A stretch of 64,000 nucleotides of DNA from assembly GCF_934560975.1 (NCBI RefSeq), contig NZ_CAKTFO010000013.1:1-64000 (forward strand). The letters are read 5' to 3'. Made by a program: the position numbers and the translations under genes. Shown piece after piece: positions 8,252 through 17,229 of this stretch. This stretch comes from an uncultured Sphingomonas sp. (GTDB lineage Bacteria; Pseudomonadota; Alphaproteobacteria; Sphingomonadales; Sphingomonadaceae). The notes beneath the pieces were generated by a model. The model did no database searches. It worked only from the letters and a program-made list of their open reading frames with translations, and was not told the DNA's origin. Each line of letters starts with the position of its first letter. Position 1 is the stretch's first letter.

Positions 8252-8758
8252 TCAGCGGTTGATCACCGCCTCCGCCTCCCGCGCGAGCAGGGACAGTTCA
8301 AACAGGTCGACATCCTCGTCACGCGGCTCCGCATCGATGATGCACAGGGCGCCCAGGGCGTAGCCGGTCCGGTCCACCAGGGGGACGCCGGCATAGAAGC
8401 GGATGTGCGGGGAGGAGGTGACCAGCGGATTACCCTGGAAACGCCAGTCCGCTGTCGCATCCGGCACCACCAACGGCTCACCCGGCCGGTGGACGGCGTG
8501 GGCGCAGAACGACATTGCGCGCGGCGTTTCCTCAACCAGGAGGCCGGTACGCGCCACGAACCATTGGCGATCGCGATCGATCACCGAGATCGCGGCAATG
8601 GGCGTGTGGAAGCGCGCGGATGCATTCTGCACGATCCGCTGGAGATCCGCGTCGCCGCCGCGTTGCAATAAACCCGATCGCACGACCGCGTCCTGGCGGA
8701 GGCTTTCCTGCACTGGTCGGGGCGCGGGAGAGAAGAAGTCGATTCGCATATCACTCAC
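8252..8758 (-). CDS. GAF domain protein
   Basis: A 168-residue single-domain protein. The GAF fold runs from ~residue 35 to the end (HTPIAAISVIDRDRQWFVAR, RAMSFCAHAV, PDATADWRF, IRFYAGVPLV, GALCIIDAEPR). Free-standing GAF domains of this kind bind small ligands or pair with signalling enzymes. The GTG at 8758 is favoured because it overlaps the stop of the diguanylate cyclase gene as GTGA; an ATG at 8749 is the alternative. The ligand is unknown. It ends three bases from the convergent glmU stop. Confidence 0.78.
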   Translation of the reverse strand: MSDMRIDFFSPAPRPVQESLRQDAVVRSGLLQRGGDADLQRIVQNASARFHTPIAAISVIDRDRQWFVARTGLLVEETPRAMSFCAHAVHRPGEPLVVPDATADWRFQGNPLVTSSPHIRFYAGVPLVDRTGYALGALCIIDAEPRDEDVDLFELSLLAREAEAVINR

Positions 8759-9759
8759 ACCGAATTGGGTAATGCGGCAGACGAGCCGTGGGCAAACCCT
8801 GTCTTGGCCGATTTGACTGCGAATTGAAGGGGATCAACGTCCTTACCTGCATTTTCATCATGTATGATGTGGCCGATCCGCATCGCATTCTTGCCGGACC
8901 GCTTGACCTCATACATCAGTGCGTCTGCGATCTTGAGGGCGGGATCGAGCGAGCCGGACGCGGGCGCCTCGAACACCAGCGCGCCGGTGCTGCAGCCGAC
9001 GCCCAAGTCCATGTCGCGCAGAATGCGGCTGAGGCGGGTGTGGACCATCTCCGCCAGCGTGTCCGCTTCGTCGCGAGTGCGGACCGCCATCAGGCCGACG
9101 AACTCGTCTCCGCCGATGCGCGCAAACAGGTCGCCCGCGCGGATCGCGTCGGAGGCAGCCTCCGCAAAGCTGGCCAGCACCTGGTCGCCGGCCGAATGGC
9201 CGTGGCGGTCGTTGACCTGCTTGAACCCGTCCAGGTCGATGTAGAACAGCAGCAGCACGCGCCGGCCGGCGGCGGCCATAGCCACGAACCGCGGCACCTG
9301 CCCGCTGAACGCCGCCTTGTTCAGCACGCCGGTCAGGCTGTCCACCGACCCGCGCCAGCGTTCCAGCGACAAGGCGGTACGAAAGCCGCTGACCATGGTC
9401 ACGATCAGGAATGCGGATAGGGTGCGGATGACGAGGTTCCAGATCTCGGACGCCAGCGTCACCTGTTGCACATCCGCCGGCAATCGCAGGTAGTTGATCA
9501 GCGAGGAGCCGATCATCGCCGTCGCCGCCGTCCACAATCCGGCCTTCTCGCCCAGCGTCCAGGCGGAAAAGGCGCAGGTCATGATGTAGAACAGCGCGAG
9601 GCTGACATGCCGGTCGAGCAAGGCGTTGGCGAGCAACGATGCGCCCAGCGTCATGGCCGTGATCATCACGGAGCGCATGTTGCCCCAGCCGGCGGCTGCA
9701 TCCAGCGCGCGCGCGACAAGGCGGGAAGCCGGGCTGAACTGAGGCTGCGTATAAGACAA
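8755..9759 (-). CDS. Membrane-anchored diguanylate cyclase (GGDEF)
   Basis: A ~334-residue enzyme that makes cyclic di-GMP from two GTP. The N-terminal ~130 residues hold about four hydrophobic segments (MITAMTLGASLLANALL and following). The catalytic domain contains DSLTGVLNKAAF, FYIDLDGFKQVND and the intact active-site RIGGDEF around residue 216. An RAGD inhibitory I-site lies five residues before GGDEF, so product feedback is expected. No ATG sits near the natural start. The TTG at 9759 has GGGGAAGG upstream and is chosen; ATG at 9678 is the fallback. It is coupled to the GAF gene by a GTGA overlap. Confidence 0.85.
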   Translation of the reverse strand: MSYTQPQFSPASRLVARALDAAAGWGNMRSVMITAMTLGASLLANALLDRHVSLALFYIMTCAFSAWTLGEKAGLWTAATAMIGSSLINYLRLPADVQQVTLASEIWNLVIRTLSAFLIVTMVSGFRTALSLERWRGSVDSLTGVLNKAAFSGQVPRFVAMAAAGRRVLLLFYIDLDGFKQVNDRHGHSAGDQVLASFAEAASDAIRAGDLFARIGGDEFVGLMAVRTRDEADTLAEMVHTRLSRILRDMDLGVGCSTGALVFEAPASGSLDPALKIADALMYEVKRSGKNAMRIGHIIHDENAGKDVDPLQFAVKSAKTGFAHGSSAALPNSV

Positions 9760-9880
9760 GACGATGATCCTTCCCCTTCGTTCTAGGGCTGCATGGTTAA
9801 CGTTGTATGTTCGCCGTTCGTGCCCTTCCGGCGGACGCAGGCTGCTAGGCGTCGGGCCCACGACGCCATATGTGCGCCCC

Positions 9881-11704
9881 ATGTGTGGCATTATCGGAAT
9901 TGCGGGGCGCTCGCCCGTACCTGACAGGTTGCTCGCCGGACTGCGGCGGCTGGAATATCGCGGGTATGATTCGGCGGGCATGGCGACGGTGGATGGCGGT
10001 GCGATCCACCGTCGCCGCGCGGCTGGCAAGCTGGACAATCTGGCAGCCGTTCTGGCGGAGCGTCCGCTGGCGGGGGCAACCGGCATAGCCCATACGCGCT
10101 GGGCGACGCACGGCGCACCGACCGAGGATAATGCGCATCCCCACGCGACCGAGCATGTGGCGATCGTGCACAACGGCATCATCGAGAATTTCCGGCCGCT
10201 CCGCGATGAACTGCTCGCCCGCGGCCGGATGCTGACGTCGCAGACCGATACGGAGGTGGTCGCGCACCTGATCTCCGAACAGGTGGAGGCGGGCGTGGAT
10301 CCGGTGCAGGCGGTGCGCGATACGCTGAAGCGGCTGCATGGCGCGTTCGGTCTCGCCATCCTGTTTCGCGATCGACCGGACATGCTGATCGGCGGGCGGC
10401 TCGGTTCGCCCCTGGTGATCGGCTATGGCGACGGTGAATTCTATCTCGGCTCGGACGCGCACGCGCTAGCAGCCTTGACCCAGCGCATTGCCTATCTGGA
10501 GGAGGGCGACTGGGTGGTGCTGACCCGTGACGGCGCCAGGATCTTCGATCGGGAGGACCGGCCCGTCGAACGGCCGATCGTCCGGTCGGGCGTGACCGAG
10601 GAGGCGGTGAGCAAGGGCAATCACCCGCACTTTATGCTGAAGGAGATATACGAGCAGCCGATCGTGGTCGCGCAGACCTTGCGATCGTATCTCCGCCGGC
10701 TGGACGGGGAACTGGCGCTGCCGACCGAGGGCTTCGACCTGGGTGCGATCCGCCGCGTCACGGTCGTGGCGTGCGGGACCAGTTTCTATGCGGGCCTGGT
10801 CGCGAAATATTGGTTCGAGCAATTTGCCCGCGTGCCGGTGGACATCGATGTGGCGAGCGAATTCCGCTATCGCCAGCCGGTGCTGGAGCCGGGCGGACTG
10901 GCGCTGTTCATCAGCCAGTCGGGCGAGACGGCGGACACGCTGGCGGCGCTGCGCCATGCCCGCAGCAAAGGGCAGACGGTGGTGGCGGTGGTCAACGTGC
11001 CGACCAGCACCATGGCGCGCGAGGCGGACCTGGTGCTGCCGACCCATGCGGGGCCGGAGATCGGCGTCGCGTCGACCAAGGCGTTCACTTGCCAACTCGC
11101 CGTGCTGGCGGCGCTGGCGGCGAACCTGGCGCGGGCGCGTGGCCTGCTGGATCGCGCGCAGGAGCGCGAGATCGTCCAGCATCTGGGCGAGGCGCCCGCC
11201 GCCCTCAACGAAGCCCTGGCGCATGATCCGGCGATCCGGGCGATGGCCGCCGGCATCGCCGACGCGCGCGACGTCCTCTACCTCGGCCGGGGACAGGATT
11301 TTCCGCTGGCGCTGGAGGGCGCGCTGAAGCTGAAAGAAATCAGCTACATCCACGCGGAAGGCTATGCGGCGGGCGAGATGAAGCACGGACCGATCGCGCT
11401 GATCGACGACCTCGTCCCCGTGATCGTGATCGCCCCGTCCGGCCCCCTGTTCGACAAGACGGTCAGCAACATGCAGGAGGTGCGCGCCCGTGGTGGTCGC
11501 GTGCTGCTGATCTCCGACGCGGAGGGCGTCGCGGCGGGAGGAGAGGGGTGCGCCGCCACGCTTGCCCTGCCGCGCGTCCACCCGCTGATCGCGCCGATCG
11601 TTTATGCCATACCGGTGCAGCTGCTGGCCTATCATGTGGCCGTGCTGAAGGGCACGGACGTGGACCAGCCGCGCAACCTGGCCAAGAGCGTGACGGTGGA
11701 ATGA
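9881..11704 (+). CDS. glmS: Glutamine-fructose-6-phosphate aminotransferase (isomerising)
   Basis: A 607-residue enzyme making glucosamine-6-phosphate from fructose-6-phosphate and glutamine, the entry step to UDP-GlcNAc. The start gives MCGIIGIAG, with Cys as the N-terminal glutaminase nucleophile after Met removal. The glutaminase domain is followed by two SIS sugar-isomerase domains (CGTSFYAGL, ISQSGETADTL, TKAFTCQLAVL) and the C-terminal AKSVTVE. Length matches the family. Its stop overlaps the next gene's ATG as ATGA. With glmU it brackets the GGDEF/GAF pair, so two UDP-GlcNAc steps lie together. No glmS ribozyme is expected or seen. Confidence 0.97.
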   Translation: MCGIIGIAGRSPVPDRLLAGLRRLEYRGYDSAGMATVDGGAIHRRRAAGKLDNLAAVLAERPLAGATGIAHTRWATHGAPTEDNAHPHATEHVAIVHNGIIENFRPLRDELLARGRMLTSQTDTEVVAHLISEQVEAGVDPVQAVRDTLKRLHGAFGLAILFRDRPDMLIGGRLGSPLVIGYGDGEFYLGSDAHALAALTQRIAYLEEGDWVVLTRDGARIFDREDRPVERPIVRSGVTEEAVSKGNHPHFMLKEIYEQPIVVAQTLRSYLRRLDGELALPTEGFDLGAIRRVTVVACGTSFYAGLVAKYWFEQFARVPVDIDVASEFRYRQPVLEPGGLALFISQSGETADTLAALRHARSKGQTVVAVVNVPTSTMAREADLVLPTHAGPEIGVASTKAFTCQLAVLAALAANLARARGLLDRAQEREIVQHLGEAPAALNEALAHDPAIRAMAAGIADARDVLYLGRGQDFPLALEGALKLKEISYIHAEGYAAGEMKHGPIALIDDLVPVIVIAPSGPLFDKTVSNMQEVRARGGRVLLISDAEGVAAGGEGCAATLALPRVHPLIAPIVYAIPVQLLAYHVAVLKGTDVDQPRNLAKSVTVE

Positions 11705-12660
11705 TCCGGACCGCGACAGCCTGCGTCGCTGTCGTTTTCTGCGCCTTCGTTGCGCCTGCGCAGACGCCGGTGCCGACCGAGCCGGTGGGCACGCAACAGG
11801 GCTTTATCCGCCGCGCCACGATCGACGACACGCTGGAGGTGACGGGGGAGCCGGTCGCCGCCAAGCAGGTGGAGACCCGTATGACGGTGGACGTGGCGGT
11901 GAACGGGCAGGGACCGTTCCGCTTCGTGGTGGATAGCGGGGCCGACCGCACGGTGATCGGCATGGGGTTGGCGCAGCGGCTCGGCCTGCCGGCGGGGGAG
12001 GCGGTGCTGGTCCACAGCATGGGCGCGTCCCGCACGGTGCCAACGGTCAGGATCGATCGCCTCCGCATCGGCGCGAACAGCATGACCGGCATCGTCGCGC
12101 CTGTCTTGGCGGAGGAGAATATCGGTGCCCAGGGCCTGATCGGCATCGATGCGCTGTCCGGCCAGCGGCTGACGCTGGATTTCGAGCACAAGACCATTAC
12201 GGTTCAGGATACGCGCGTAGCGGAAAGGGTGTCGCGCGGCGACGACGAGATCGTGGTCACCGCCCGTCGCCGCAAAGGGCAGCTGATCCTGACCCAGGCC
12301 AAGGCGGGCAAGGTCGACCTTGCCGCCGTGATCGATTCCGGTGCGGAGATCACGATCGGCAATGCCGCGCTCCGCAGGCAGGTGGTGCGCGCGCGCGCTG
12401 CGGTCAGCACCATCAAGCTGGTGAGTGTCACCGGCGAGGACGTCGTCGCCGACCTGGTGATCCTGCCGGAGGTGCGGATCGGCGGGATCGTGATGCGCAA
12501 CCTGCCGGTCGCCTTTGCCGATGTGCCGCCGTTCAGGCTGTTCGGCCTGGTTTCCCAACCGGCGGTGCTGCTGGGGACCGACGTGATGCAGGGGTTTCGG
12601 CGCGTCAGCCTCGATTTCCGCAACCGCCGCGTCCGCTTCGTGCTCCATCGCCAGCCGTGA
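11701..12660 (+). CDS. Exported retropepsin-like aspartyl protease family protein
   Basis: A 319-residue protein with a signal peptide (MIRTATACVAVVFCAFVAPA). It contains two aspartyl-protease half-domains in tandem, with VDSGADRTVIG near residue 80 and IDSGAEITIGN near residue 215. Each supplies the catalytic Asp-Ser/Thr-Gly motif. Such gag-asp proteins are found in the periplasm of many proteobacteria and their substrates are largely unknown. The ATG overlaps the glmS stop (ATGA), so expression is probably coupled to glmS. The ETRMTVDVAVNGQGPFRFV block marks the start of the first domain. Confidence 0.82.
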   Translation: MIRTATACVAVVFCAFVAPAQTPVPTEPVGTQQGFIRRATIDDTLEVTGEPVAAKQVETRMTVDVAVNGQGPFRFVVDSGADRTVIGMGLAQRLGLPAGEAVLVHSMGASRTVPTVRIDRLRIGANSMTGIVAPVLAEENIGAQGLIGIDALSGQRLTLDFEHKTITVQDTRVAERVSRGDDEIVVTARRRKGQLILTQAKAGKVDLAAVIDSGAEITIGNAALRRQVVRARAAVSTIKLVSVTGEDVVADLVILPEVRIGGIVMRNLPVAFADVPPFRLFGLVSQPAVLLGTDVMQGFRRVSLDFRNRRVRFVLHRQP

Positions 12661-12682
12661 CCGCGACGCACCACATGGCGCG

Positions 12683-12709
12683 TTGATCGCGCGCGCGGCA
12701 TCCCCATAT
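12683..12709 (+). promoter_or_regulatory. Candidate heat-shock (RpoH) promoter of lon
   Basis: TTGATC at 12683-12688, thirteen bases, then CCCCATAT at 12702-12709. The second element matches the sigma-32 minus-10 consensus CCCCATNT exactly and the first resembles CTTGAA. It lies 37 bases before the lon ATG. Lon is a classical RpoH target, which supports the call. Detection was by eye. Confidence 0.55.
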
Positions 12710-12746
12710 TGTTGAGGAAGCCGCATATATGCGGCACGGAGTTTCC

Positions 12747-15158
12747 ATGACCGAAACCTTGCCCGTCCTTCCCCTGCGCGACATCGTGGTGTTCCCGCAG
12801 ATGATCGTCCCGCTGTTTGTCGGGCGCGACAAGTCGGTAGCCGCCTTGGAAGCTGCAATGGCGGCCGACAAGACGATCTTTCTCGTGTCGCAGATCGATC
12901 CTGCCGAGGACGATCCCGACGCCGCCGCGCTGTACGACATCGGCGTGACTGCCAGCGTGCTGCAATTGCTGAAGCTGCCCGACGGCACGGTTCGCGTGCT
13001 GGTGGAAGGGCGTCAGCGCGCCCGGTTGGGCGGCCTGGAGAACAAGGGCACCTACCTGTCGGCGTCCGTGGACCTGATCGGTGACGAGACGGCCGATCCG
13101 GAGAGCGGCGAGATCAAGGCGCTGATGCGATCGGTGGTTGAGCAGTTCGAGCGTTATGCCGCGCTCAACAAGAAGCTGCCCGACGACCTGCCGGGCCAGC
13201 TCGCCAACATCGAGGAACCGGCGCGGCTGGCCGATGCGGTCGCCGGCAATGTCGCGGTCAAGGTCGCCGACAAGCAGGCTATGCTGGTGGAAGCAAGCCC
13301 GCTCAAGCGGCTGGAGATGGCGTTCGCCTTCATGGAAGGCGAGCTGGGCGTGCTGCAGGTGGAGAAGAAGATCCGCAGCCGTGTGAAGCGCCAGATGGAG
13401 AAGACCCAGCGCGAATATTACCTCAACGAACAGTTGAAGGCGATCCAGCGCGAACTCGGCACCTCCGATTCGGAGGAGGGCGGCGACGAGATTGCGGAGT
13501 TGACGCAGAAGATCGCCGAAAGCAAGCTGAGCAAGGAAGCGCGCACCAAGGCTACGGCCGAGGTGAAGAAGCTGCGCGGCATGGCGCCGATGAGCGCCGA
13601 GGCAACGGTGGTGCGCAACTATCTGGACGTGCTGCTCGGCCTGCCATGGGGCAAGAAGTCCAAGGTCAAGCGCGACATTCCGGCTGCCGAGGCGATCCTG
13701 AACGCCGACCATCATGGCCTGGAGAAGGTCAAGGATCGGATCGTCGAGTATCTGGCAGTGCAGGCGCGTACCAACAAGCTGAAAGGGCCGATCCTGTGCC
13801 TGGTCGGGCCACCCGGCGTGGGCAAGACCAGCCTGGGCAAGTCGATCGCCAGGGCAACGGGGCGCGAGTTCGTGCGCCAGTCGCTGGGCGGGGTGCGCGA
13901 CGAGGCCGAGATTCGTGGCCATCGCCGCACCTATATCGGCTCGTTGCCCGGCAAGATCGCCACCAACCTGAAGAAGGCGGGCACGTCCAACCCGCTGTTC
14001 CTGCTGGATGAGATCGACAAATTGGGTCAGGATTTCCGCGGCGACCCTGCCTCCGCCTTGCTGGAGGTGCTGGATCCGGAACAGAATGCCAAGTTCCAGG
14101 ACCATTATCTGGAGGTCGATTACGACCTGTCGGACGTGATGTTCGTCTGCACGGCGAACAGCCTGAACCTGCCGCAGCCGTTGCTCGACCGGATGGAGAT
14201 CATCCGGCTGGAGGGGTATACTGAGGACGAGAAGGTCGAGATCGCGACCAGGCACCTGCTGCCGAAGGTGGTGGCGGAGCATGGCCTGAAGGATGGCGAA
14301 TTCGCCCTGACCGAAGCCGGCCTGCGCGACCTGGTGCGTTATTATACCCGCGAGGCAGGCGTGCGTACGCTGGAGCGGGAGATCGCCAAGCTCGCCCGCA
14401 AGGCGCTGCGCCGCATCCTGGAGGGCAAGGCCGAGCAGGTCGAGGTCACGCCCGAGAATCTTGATGAATTCGCCGGCGTGCGGAAGCATCGCTTCGGCGT
14501 GAGCGAGGAAGAGGACCAGATCGGCGCGGTGACCGGCCTGGCCTGGACCGAAGTCGGCGGCGAATTGCTGACGATCGAGGCGGTCAGCATTCCCGGCAAG
14601 GGGCAGGCCAAGACCACCGGCAAGCTGGGCGAGGTGATGCAGGAAAGCGTCCAGGCCGCTTGGTCGTTCGTCCGTGCGCGTGCACCGATCTATGGCGTGA
14701 AGCCGAGCCTGTTCGGCCGTCGCGACCTGCACATCCACCTGCCCGAGGGCGCGGTGCCGAAGGATGGCCCGTCCGCTGGCATCGGCATGGTCACGGCCAT
14801 GATCTCCACGCTGACGGGCATTCCGGTGCGTCGCGACGTGGCGATGACGGGCGAGGTGACATTGCGCGGCCGCGTGCTCGCCATCGGCGGCCTCAAGGAA
14901 AAGCTGTTGGCGGCGCTGCGCGGCGGCATCGTCACCGTGCTAATCCCGAAGGAGAATGAAAAGGATCTGGCGGACATTCCCGCCAACATCCGCGAAGGCC
15001 TTGAGATCGTGCCGGTCTCGCATGTCGACGAGGTGCTGGCGCGGGCGTTGACCCAGCCGGTGGCGTCGATCGAATGGACCGAAGCGGACGAACTCGCGAC
15101 CGAGCCGCCGCTCGCATCGCACGGTTCGGAAGCCGGCCACAGCGTGGCACGCCACTGA
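12747..15158 (+). CDS. lon: ATP-dependent protease Lon
   Basis: An 803-residue cytoplasmic AAA+ serine protease that degrades misfolded and regulatory proteins. The N-terminal substrate-binding domain begins LPVLPLRDIVVFPQM. The Walker A GPPGVGKTS is near residue 355 and Walker B FLLDEIDKL follows. The C-terminal protease domain has catalytic Ser676 in PKDGPSAG and Lys717 in GGLKEK. The start at 12747 gives the standard N-terminus; an ATG six codons upstream would add MRHGVS. A heat-shock-like promoter precedes it. lon followed by hupB is a gene order often seen in proteobacteria. Confidence 0.97.
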   Translation: MTETLPVLPLRDIVVFPQMIVPLFVGRDKSVAALEAAMAADKTIFLVSQIDPAEDDPDAAALYDIGVTASVLQLLKLPDGTVRVLVEGRQRARLGGLENKGTYLSASVDLIGDETADPESGEIKALMRSVVEQFERYAALNKKLPDDLPGQLANIEEPARLADAVAGNVAVKVADKQAMLVEASPLKRLEMAFAFMEGELGVLQVEKKIRSRVKRQMEKTQREYYLNEQLKAIQRELGTSDSEEGGDEIAELTQKIAESKLSKEARTKATAEVKKLRGMAPMSAEATVVRNYLDVLLGLPWGKKSKVKRDIPAAEAILNADHHGLEKVKDRIVEYLAVQARTNKLKGPILCLVGPPGVGKTSLGKSIARATGREFVRQSLGGVRDEAEIRGHRRTYIGSLPGKIATNLKKAGTSNPLFLLDEIDKLGQDFRGDPASALLEVLDPEQNAKFQDHYLEVDYDLSDVMFVCTANSLNLPQPLLDRMEIIRLEGYTEDEKVEIATRHLLPKVVAEHGLKDGEFALTEAGLRDLVRYYTREAGVRTLEREIAKLARKALRRILEGKAEQVEVTPENLDEFAGVRKHRFGVSEEEDQIGAVTGLAWTEVGGELLTIEAVSIPGKGQAKTTGKLGEVMQESVQAAWSFVRARAPIYGVKPSLFGRRDLHIHLPEGAVPKDGPSAGIGMVTAMISTLTGIPVRRDVAMTGEVTLRGRVLAIGGLKEKLLAALRGGIVTVLIPKENEKDLADIPANIREGLEIVPVSHVDEVLARALTQPVASIEWTEADELATEPPLASHGSEAGHSVARH

Positions 15159-15174
15159 TCCCGATCAGTTTTCT

Positions 15175-15204
15175 TTGACTCCCCCGGCAGGCTGGGCATT
15201 AGGT
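15175..15204 (+). promoter_or_regulatory. Possible housekeeping promoter of hupB
   Basis: TTGACT at 15175-15180 is a good minus-35 element, but the matching minus-10 (TTAGGT, 18 bases on) is poor. It sits between the lon stop and hupB, about 50 bases before the ATG. The position is sensible and the evidence is weak. Confidence 0.3.
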
Positions 15205-15252
15205 GGTCGCTCGCGCAATCATCAAATACCCGCCAGCCGGGAAGGGAGTGTC

Positions 15253-15525
15253 ATGAACAAGCAGGAGCTGATCGCCGCCGTTTCAGAGCGGACCGGTCTC
15301 GCTCGAAACGACACCGCACGGGTCGTCGAGACGATGCTCCAGATCGTTACCGAGCAGTTGCAGAACGGCTCCGAGGTTCGTCTGGTCGGCTTCGGCAACT
15401 TCGCGGTCAGCCGCCGCAAGGCGTCTACCGGGCGCAATCCGCGCACCGGCGAGCCGCTCAACATCAAGGCGACCAGCCAGCCCAAGTTCCGGCCGGGCAA
15501 GGTCCTGAAGGACGCGGTCAACTAA
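15253..15525 (+). CDS. hupB: Nucleoid protein HU
   Basis: A 90-residue DNA-bending protein of the HU/IHF family. It opens with MNKQELIAAVSERTGL and has the conserved GFGNFAV turn. The DNA-clasping arm has the signature RNPRTGEPLNIKA, where the proline intercalates DNA. HU acts as a homodimer or heterodimer compacting the chromosome. GAAGGGAG precedes the ATG. The family-typical length and the location directly after lon make this a firm call. A close paralogue elsewhere cannot be excluded, so the exact suffix (hupA or hupB) is a convention. Confidence 0.95.
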   Translation: MNKQELIAAVSERTGLARNDTARVVETMLQIVTEQLQNGSEVRLVGFGNFAVSRRKASTGRNPRTGEPLNIKATSQPKFRPGKVLKDAVN

Positions 15526-15632
15526 CCGCGCCGTCTCCGGCCGCCCGAAGGCCGCTTGTCGCCGATTTTTCGACACCTCTGGACGCATTCTCGCAGCGCC
15601 GTCATGTTGCCCCTCAAAGAGGGAGGATGGAC

Positions 15633-16793
15633 ATGAACGGCTCTGGACCGGGTGCGAAGCCACGGCTCGTGGCGCTCGACCTGCTGCGTGGCGCGGCGGT
15701 GATGGGCATGATCCTGGCTAACGGTCCGGGATCATGGTCCCATGCCTACCGTCCGCTGGAACATGCGGAATGGAATGGCTGGACCCTGACCGACATGGTC
15801 TTTCCGACCTTTCTGTTCAGCGTCGGCGTGGCAATCGGCCTGTCCTTTCCCCGGCCGCTGTCCACCGGCGAGGAAAGGCGCGTCTTCTGGGCGCGGGTGT
15901 TGCGCCGGATGGCGGCGCTGATCGGGCTGGGCCTGCTGCTGAACGCCCTGCCGTTCTTCGACCTGGCACATCTCCGGCTGCCGGGCGTGCTCCAGCGGAT
16001 CGCATTATGTTATGGACTGGCGCTGCTGGTGCTGGTCGGAACCGCGCGGCGCGATGCGGAGGGCCGCCAAGCCGCCAACGTTCCGGCAATCGGCGCGGCG
16101 ATCGCCGCCATCCTGCTGGCATATTGGGCCCTGATGGTTCTGGTGCCGGTGCCGGGCTTCGGGGCAGGGCGGCTGGACCCCGCCGGTAATCTGGCGGCAT
16201 GGCTCGACCGAACCATCCTCACCGTTCCGCACCTCTGGTCGCAGGGCTTGGATGAGGCGGGTCGGAGCGTGTACGATCCCGAGGGCCTGCTCGGAACCGT
16301 GCCGGCGCTCGCCAACGTGCTGTTCGGGGTGCTGGCGACGCTGGCGTGGCGCCGGGGCACGACGCCGCCGCGCCTGGCGGTCGGCGGGGCGCTGCTGCTG
16401 CTGATCGGAACCTGGCTCGACCCCGTATTTCCGATCAACAAGCGCATCTGGACCAGCAGTTTCGCCCTGGTCAGCAGCGGCTTTTCCATCGTGCTGCTTG
16501 CCTCGTTGTTGTCGCTGGTGCGCAGCGAGGCAGCGACGCGGCTGTTGAGCCCGCTTAAGGTGTTCGGCGGGAACGCCATCCTGGCCTATGTGATCTCGCA
16601 ATTGCTTGGCGTGGTCGGTGGGCTGCCGATCCTGCCCGGCGGGGCAACGCCGCAACAATGGGGGTTCGGCGTGGCGCGGCAGGTTGCGGCCGATCCACGG
16701 CTCGCCTCGCTGCTGTGCGCGCTGGCCATTACCGGTCTGGTGTTCGCGATCCTGCTGCCGCTGCACCGCCGGATGATCCATTTCCGCCTTTGA
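15633..16793 (+). CDS. NagX-like membrane acyltransferase (DUF5009/HGSNAT-like)
   Basis: A 386-residue protein with about ten to eleven membrane segments. Diagnostic blocks are RLVALDLLRGAAVMGMIL, the EHAEWNGWTLTDMVFPTFLF segment and the conserved KRIWTSSFAL near the C-terminus. This is the bacterial family related to heparan-alpha-glucosaminide acetyltransferase, often called NagX in amino-sugar clusters. It is thought to move acyl groups across the inner membrane. The ATG at 15633 is taken because GGAGG at 15622-15626 is correctly spaced for it, whereas the ATG at 15627 directly abuts that site. Its acceptor here is unknown. Confidence 0.82.
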   Translation: MNGSGPGAKPRLVALDLLRGAAVMGMILANGPGSWSHAYRPLEHAEWNGWTLTDMVFPTFLFSVGVAIGLSFPRPLSTGEERRVFWARVLRRMAALIGLGLLLNALPFFDLAHLRLPGVLQRIALCYGLALLVLVGTARRDAEGRQAANVPAIGAAIAAILLAYWALMVLVPVPGFGAGRLDPAGNLAAWLDRTILTVPHLWSQGLDEAGRSVYDPEGLLGTVPALANVLFGVLATLAWRRGTTPPRLAVGGALLLLIGTWLDPVFPINKRIWTSSFALVSSGFSIVLLASLLSLVRSEAATRLLSPLKVFGGNAILAYVISQLLGVVGGLPILPGGATPQQWGFGVARQVAADPRLASLLCALAITGLVFAILLPLHRRMIHFRL

Positions 16794-16846
16794 CGACGCG
16801 GAGGCACTAGACAGGGCGCGCCAGTTCCCCTAACCGCCCTTCCACC

Positions 16847-16921
16847 GGGCGCATAGCTCAGTGGTAGAGCACTGTGTTCACACCGCAGGGGTCGCAGGTT
16901 CAAACCCTGCTGCGCCCACCA
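16847..16921 (+). tRNA. tRNA-Val (anticodon CAC)
   Basis: A full 75-base cloverleaf: acceptor GGGCGCA with TGCGCCC; D arm GCTC AGTGGTA GAGC; anticodon stem CTGTG with CGCAG (one T-G pair). The loop TTCACAC gives anticodon CAC. The T arm is GCAGG TTCAAAC CCTGC, the discriminator is A, and CCA is encoded. It reads GTG valine codons. A strong terminator starts six bases after the CCA. Confidence 0.96.
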
Positions 16922-16926
16922 GATCA

Positions 16927-16961
16927 AGCCTCGGGAAGCGTCCTGCTTCCCGGGGCTTTTT
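16927..16961 (+). terminator. Rho-independent terminator after tRNA-Val
   Basis: A 13-bp stem (AGCCTCGGGAAGC pairing with GCTTCCCGGGGCT, one T-G pair) has a five-base loop GTCCT and ends in a run of five to six T. This is a canonical intrinsic terminator and closes the tRNA transcript. Confidence 0.92.
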
Positions 16962-17229
16962 CATTGGCGCCGTTCAGGCAAGCGCCGCCGACGCGTGGGT
17001 GCGGTGATTCGGCGCGCTCCCGGCCTCACAGCCCAAACTTCCGATTCCCGGCGCAAGCTTTCGCCCATCTTGCGCCAACCATCCCCCTCGATCCGTCGAG
17101 AATATCGCCCAGTTTACGGCGAAGCGACGCAGGGCGTCGATGGTAAGTTGATGATTACCGCAAGTGCATAAAAACATATGGTTTATATTAACCTTAGTTG
17201 GTTAACAGGATCCCACTAACACAGCGCGG

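Noticed and set aside
9777..9880. A glmS-type ribozyme or riboswitch before glmS
   Set aside because: The 120-base spacer has no conserved ribozyme core, and the element is confined to Gram-positive bacteria.
12204..14738. An 844-codon minus-strand open frame across lon
   Set aside because: Shadow of lon with low-complexity His/Gln/Leu-rich translation and no start signal.
15538..15570. Terminator after hupB
   Set aside because: CGGCC/GGCCG gives only a 5-bp stem and the T run starts eleven bases later, so it is not a convincing intrinsic terminator.
16963..17229. Integrated element at the tRNA-Val gene
   Set aside because: No integrase and no repeat of the tRNA 3' end appear downstream; only an ordinary spacer with a terminator and an AT-rich leader.
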